From an uncultured Bacteroidales bacterium (GTDB lineage Bacteria > Bacteroidota > Bacteroidia > Bacteroidales > Bacteroidaceae): DNA of 64,000 nt. Location of the stretch: positions 120,713-184,712 of the forward strand of contig CADAGO010000001.1 in assembly GCA_902787555.1 (NCBI GenBank), given 5' to 3'. Below the pieces are notes generated by a model, which saw only the letters and a list, made by a program, of their open reading frames with translations, was not told where the DNA came from and made no database searches. Of the stretch, positions 61,824 through 64,000 are shown one piece after another; within the stretch, counting starts at the first letter, position 1, and each line of letters begins with the position of its first letter. The translations under genes were made by a program, and so were the position numbers.

Positions 61824-62897
61824 TTATTTCAATTTTGCAATACTTTCCTTAAGTGCAGCAATCTTCGTTTCTGCGTCCGATTGCTTCTTCCGTTCAAGTT
61901 CCACCACCTGAGCAGGGGCATTGGCTACGAAACGTTCGTTCGAGAGTTTCTTCTGCACACCGATGAGGAATCCTTCAAGATGCTTCAGTTCTGCCTCCAT
62001 CTTCTGGATTTCCGCCTCTGTATCAATGAGATTGCCCAGCTGTACGGCATATTCAGTGGTACCTATCAGGAAGGCAGACGTACCATCACTCTTGGTCTGT
62101 ACGTATTGGATATCCGACAATGTTGCCATCTTCTTGATGATGGCTCCCATATCGGGACACTTGGTGATATTGTCGTCAGCTACTACCTCCAAGGTCAGAG
62201 GCTCGCGTGGTGAGATGTTCTTGCTATTGCGAACAGCACGCACACCTGAGATGATTTGCTTGGCTTCCTCATACTGAGCGATAAGGTCAGCATCGGCTTT
62301 GCTTGGTGCATCGAGAATCAAGGTATCCACCATGATGCTCTCACCATCCTTGCGCTCTGAAATGTTCTGATAGAGTTCTTCGGTGATGAACGGCATGAAC
62401 GGATGAATCAATTTCATCAGCTGTTCGAAGATGGTCAAGGTGGCTGCCAATGTTTCCTTATCGATAGGAGCCTGATATGCGGGCTTAATCATCTCAAGAT
62501 ACCAGCCCGAGAACTCATCAGTAAAGAGTTTGAAGACAGCCATCAGTGCTTCGTTCAGACGATACTTGCTATAGAGATCATTGATTTCTGCTGCTGCCGT
62601 ACGGATGGTGGCTTCCATCCATGCGATGGTCTTTTGATTCTCCTGTGGCTGTGCAAGGCTTTCACTTACCTCCCACCCTTTCACCAAACGGAAGGCATTC
62701 CATATCTTATTACAAAAATTACGACCTTGTTCGCAGAGGCTCTCTGAGAAGAGGATGTCATTGAGCCAAGAGCATTCCCATGCGAACACCGTCGGCACCA
62801 TACTTATCAATGAGACCGATTGGGTCTGGGCTATTGCCGAGACTCTTCGACATCTTGCGGCCCAATTCGTCACGAACCACTCCCGTGAAATAAACAT
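61824..62897 (-). CDS. valS: Valyl-tRNA synthetase, C-terminal fragment (frameshifted)
   Basis: The open frame is 357 codons, but valS-like sequence starts only at the AAT codon at 62762 ([30 protein letters not shown]); the first 45 codons are an out-of-frame reading of the upstream valS part. After the junction come the anticodon-binding domain ([46 protein letters not shown]) and the C-terminal coiled-coil arm (about 290-357, [37 protein letters not shown]). This half is intact to the normal end. It cannot join the catalytic half without a frameshift or repair. The stop is 51 bp from the glycogen synthase gene. Confidence 0.85.
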   Translation of the reverse strand: MFISREWFVTNWAARCRRVSAIAQTQSVSLISMVPTVFAWECSWLNDILFSESLCEQGRNFCNKIWNAFRLVKGWEVSESLAQPQENQKTIAWMEATIRTAAAEINDLYSKYRLNEALMAVFKLFTDEFSGWYLEMIKPAYQAPIDKETLAATLTIFEQLMKLIHPFMPFITEELYQNISERKDGESIMVDTLILDAPSKADADLIAQYEEAKQIISGVRAVRNSKNISPREPLTLEVVADDNITKCPDMGAIIKKMATLSDIQYVQTKSDGTSAFLIGTTEYAVQLGNLIDTEAEIQKMEAELKHLEGFLIGVQKKLSNERFVANAPAQVVELERKKQSDAETKIAALKESIAKLK

Positions 62898-64000
62898 TGC
62901 GGAATGGTACGTCTTTCATATATTCCTCACCTGCCATAATCATGCGTGCCACCCAAAAGAAGATGATATCCGGAGCAGTCACAAGGTCGCAGGTTGGATA
63001 ATAATAGCTGATTTCCTCGTTGCCTGGATTATTGATACCATCGAACAGGGAGATAGGCCAAAGCCATGAAGAGAACCATGTGTCGAGCGCATCTTCATCA
63101 TGACGAAGGATAAAGCCCCTCTCCGACTCCCCCGAGGGGGAGAGTGTCTTAAGCACAGGATATTTCTCAACAGCCAGTTTGTAAGCCTCTTCCTCGCTCA
63201 ATGCCACCACAAACGCCTCGTCGGGCAATGTCTCCCCCTCGGGGGAGGTTGGAAGGGGGCTTGTGGTTTCGATGAAGTAAGCTGGGATGCGATGTCCCCA
63301 CCACAACTGACGACTGATACACCAGTCTTGAATGTTCTCCATCCAGTTGCGGTAGGTATTGACGTATTTTGTTGGATAGAACTTAATCTTTCCTTCGAGT
63401 ACTGGAGGAAGAGCGATGTCGGCAAAATGCTTCATCGAGAGGAACCATTGCTTACAGAGACGTGGCTCTACAGCAGTATCCTGATTACGCTCGCTGTAGC
63501 CTACCTTATTCTCATAATCCTCCACCTTCTCCAGCAGTCCTGCTTCCTTCAGATCAATGGTAATCTGCTTGCGGACATCCATACGGTCCATACCTACGTA
63601 GAGTGGACTTTGGTCTGAGATCGTTCCGTCAGGGTTGAAGATATCGATGGTCTCGAGATTGTGAGTCTTACCTAATGCATAGTCGTTCACATCGTGAGCA
63701 GGCGTAACTTTCAGACAGCCTGTTCCGAACTCAATATCCACGTAGCGGTCTTCGATAACAGGGATGACACGATTCACCAATGGCACGATGACCTTCTTGC
63801 CACGCAACCACTGGTTCTTTGGGTCTTTGGGGTTGATACACATAGCCGTATCGCCCATGATGGTCTCAGGACGAGTGGTAGCGACAACTGCATAATAGCC
63901 CTTCGCATCTTTGTGAATGACGTTGCCTGTTTCCTCTGAGTTATCTGGAATAGTCAGATTCTCTGAGTCGGCCACATAATACTTCAGATAATACAGTTTG
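62758..64000 (-). CDS. valS: Valyl-tRNA synthetase, catalytic part, partial (runs off right edge, premature stop)
   Basis: The 5' end lies beyond 64000; codons are read continuously from the edge ([13 protein letters not shown]). The visible part includes the editing domain ([34 protein letters not shown]), the catalytic region ([30 protein letters not shown]) and the KMSKS motif ([14 protein letters not shown]). It stops at 62758 after RMGMLLAQ, where valS normally continues MLLSxxAGND. Two stretches between HRIPAYF and LDTWFSS ([12 protein letters not shown] and [12 protein letters not shown]) are encoded by palindromic repeats inserted in frame. ValS charges tRNA-Val and is essential, so either the break is a sequence error or another valS exists. 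Confidence 0.88.
   Translation of the reverse strand, partial: KLYYLKYYVADSENLTIPDNSEETGNVIHKDAKGYYAVVATTRPETIMGDTAMCINPKDPKNQWLRGKKVIVPLVNRVIPVIEDRYVDIEFGTGCLKVTPAHDVNDYALGKTHNLETIDIFNPDGTISDQSPLYVGMDRMDVRKQITIDLKEAGLLEKVEDYENKVGYSERNQDTAVEPRLCKQWFLSMKHFADIALPPVLEGKIKFYPTKYVNTYRNWMENIQDWCISRQLWWGHRIPAYFIETTSPLPTSPEGETLPDEAFVVALSEEEAYKLAVEKYPVLKTLSPSGESERGFILRHDEDALDTWFSSWLWPISLFDGINNPGNEEISYYYPTCDLVTAPDIIFFWVARMIMAGEEYMKDVPFRNVYFTGVVRDELGRKMSKSLGNSPDPIGLIDKYGADGVRMGMLLAQ
63116..63146. repeat. Palindromic element in frame in valS, copy 1
   Basis: CCCCTCTCCGACTCCCCCGAGGGGGAGAGT, with CTCCCCC pairing GGGGGAG around GA. It encodes [10 protein letters not shown] on the minus strand. Confidence 0.75.
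63230..63262. repeat. Palindromic element in frame in valS, copy 2
   Basis: TCTCCCCCTCGGGGGAGG with flanking GGAAGGGGGC; CTCCCCC pairs with GGGGGAG around TC. It encodes [10 protein letters not shown] on the minus strand, the same frame as copy 1. Confidence 0.75.

Overview
The window looks like a chromosomal segment of a Bacteroidales bacterium, most likely a Prevotella/Segatella-type organism. The evidence is a run of type V (fimbrillin, Mfa/FimA-like) pilin lipoproteins, TAnnTTTG promoter boxes in place of E. coli-like -10 boxes, no Shine-Dalgarno sequences, an S16 ribosomal protein with a long Ala/Lys/Glu tail, Bacteroidota-type proteins (DUF3575, DUF5119, DUF6057) and a eukaryote-like GT3 glycogen synthase. 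No rRNA, tRNA, CRISPR array, phage or intact insertion sequence was seen.

Left third (1-30.7 kb). A truncated GT2 glycosyltransferase and a membrane-anchored AraC-type regulator lie on the minus strand. Divergent from the regulator is a 29-kb co-directional surface locus: an OmpA-like/DUF3575 protein, a DUF5119 lipoprotein, five fimbrillin-like lipoproteins (four with the same N-terminal plan, each with a Thr-Arg-Ala processing-like site) and two giant secreted proteins (4067 and 1704 aa) built from Y/F-G-G-G-N repeats. Only the larger giant ends in a type IX secretion-like C-terminal domain. The spacers inside the pilin run hold unusual RNA-like structures: two covarying hairpins with a tRNA T-loop-like loop, a three-arm multiloop, a four-copy 11-bp repeat and a 15-bp palindrome. 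This locus is the best candidate for an undescribed system: a pilus or surface fibre combined with giant repeat adhesins. A long bidirectional terminator closes it.

Middle (30.8-45.6 kb). Minus-strand genes encode a TolB/PD40-like lipoprotein with a CxxCH motif, a DUF6057 membrane protein, a BadF-type sugar kinase, mannose-1-phosphate guanylyltransferase and ribosomal protein S16. Then comes a plus-strand arylacetate/aromatic 2-oxoacid operon: iorA, iorB, paaK, an ACT-domain protein, a sodium-solute symporter, a second paaK and an aminotransferase. Together these could interconvert aromatic amino acids, aryl pyruvates, arylacetyl-CoAs and arylacetates.

Right third (45.6-64 kb). A pectin pair (CE12-type rhamnogalacturonan acetylesterase and GH106 rhamnosidase) is followed by a SulP transporter, an ATP-grasp-like protein overlapping a TGS-domain nucleoside kinase, a fasciclin lipoprotein, a candidate 65-nt small RNA with a complete promoter and terminator, a small lipoprotein, an overlapping glycogen phosphorylase/glycogen synthase pair, and a valS gene that is frameshifted and runs off the right edge.

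Two kinds of dispersed repeat run through the middle and right parts. GC-rich palindromes (CCCC..GGGG) lie between genes and in frame inside genes, and always encode the same S/P-x-G-E peptide. Short tracts of repeated 7-11-nt phrases occur in many spacers and in at least three genes.
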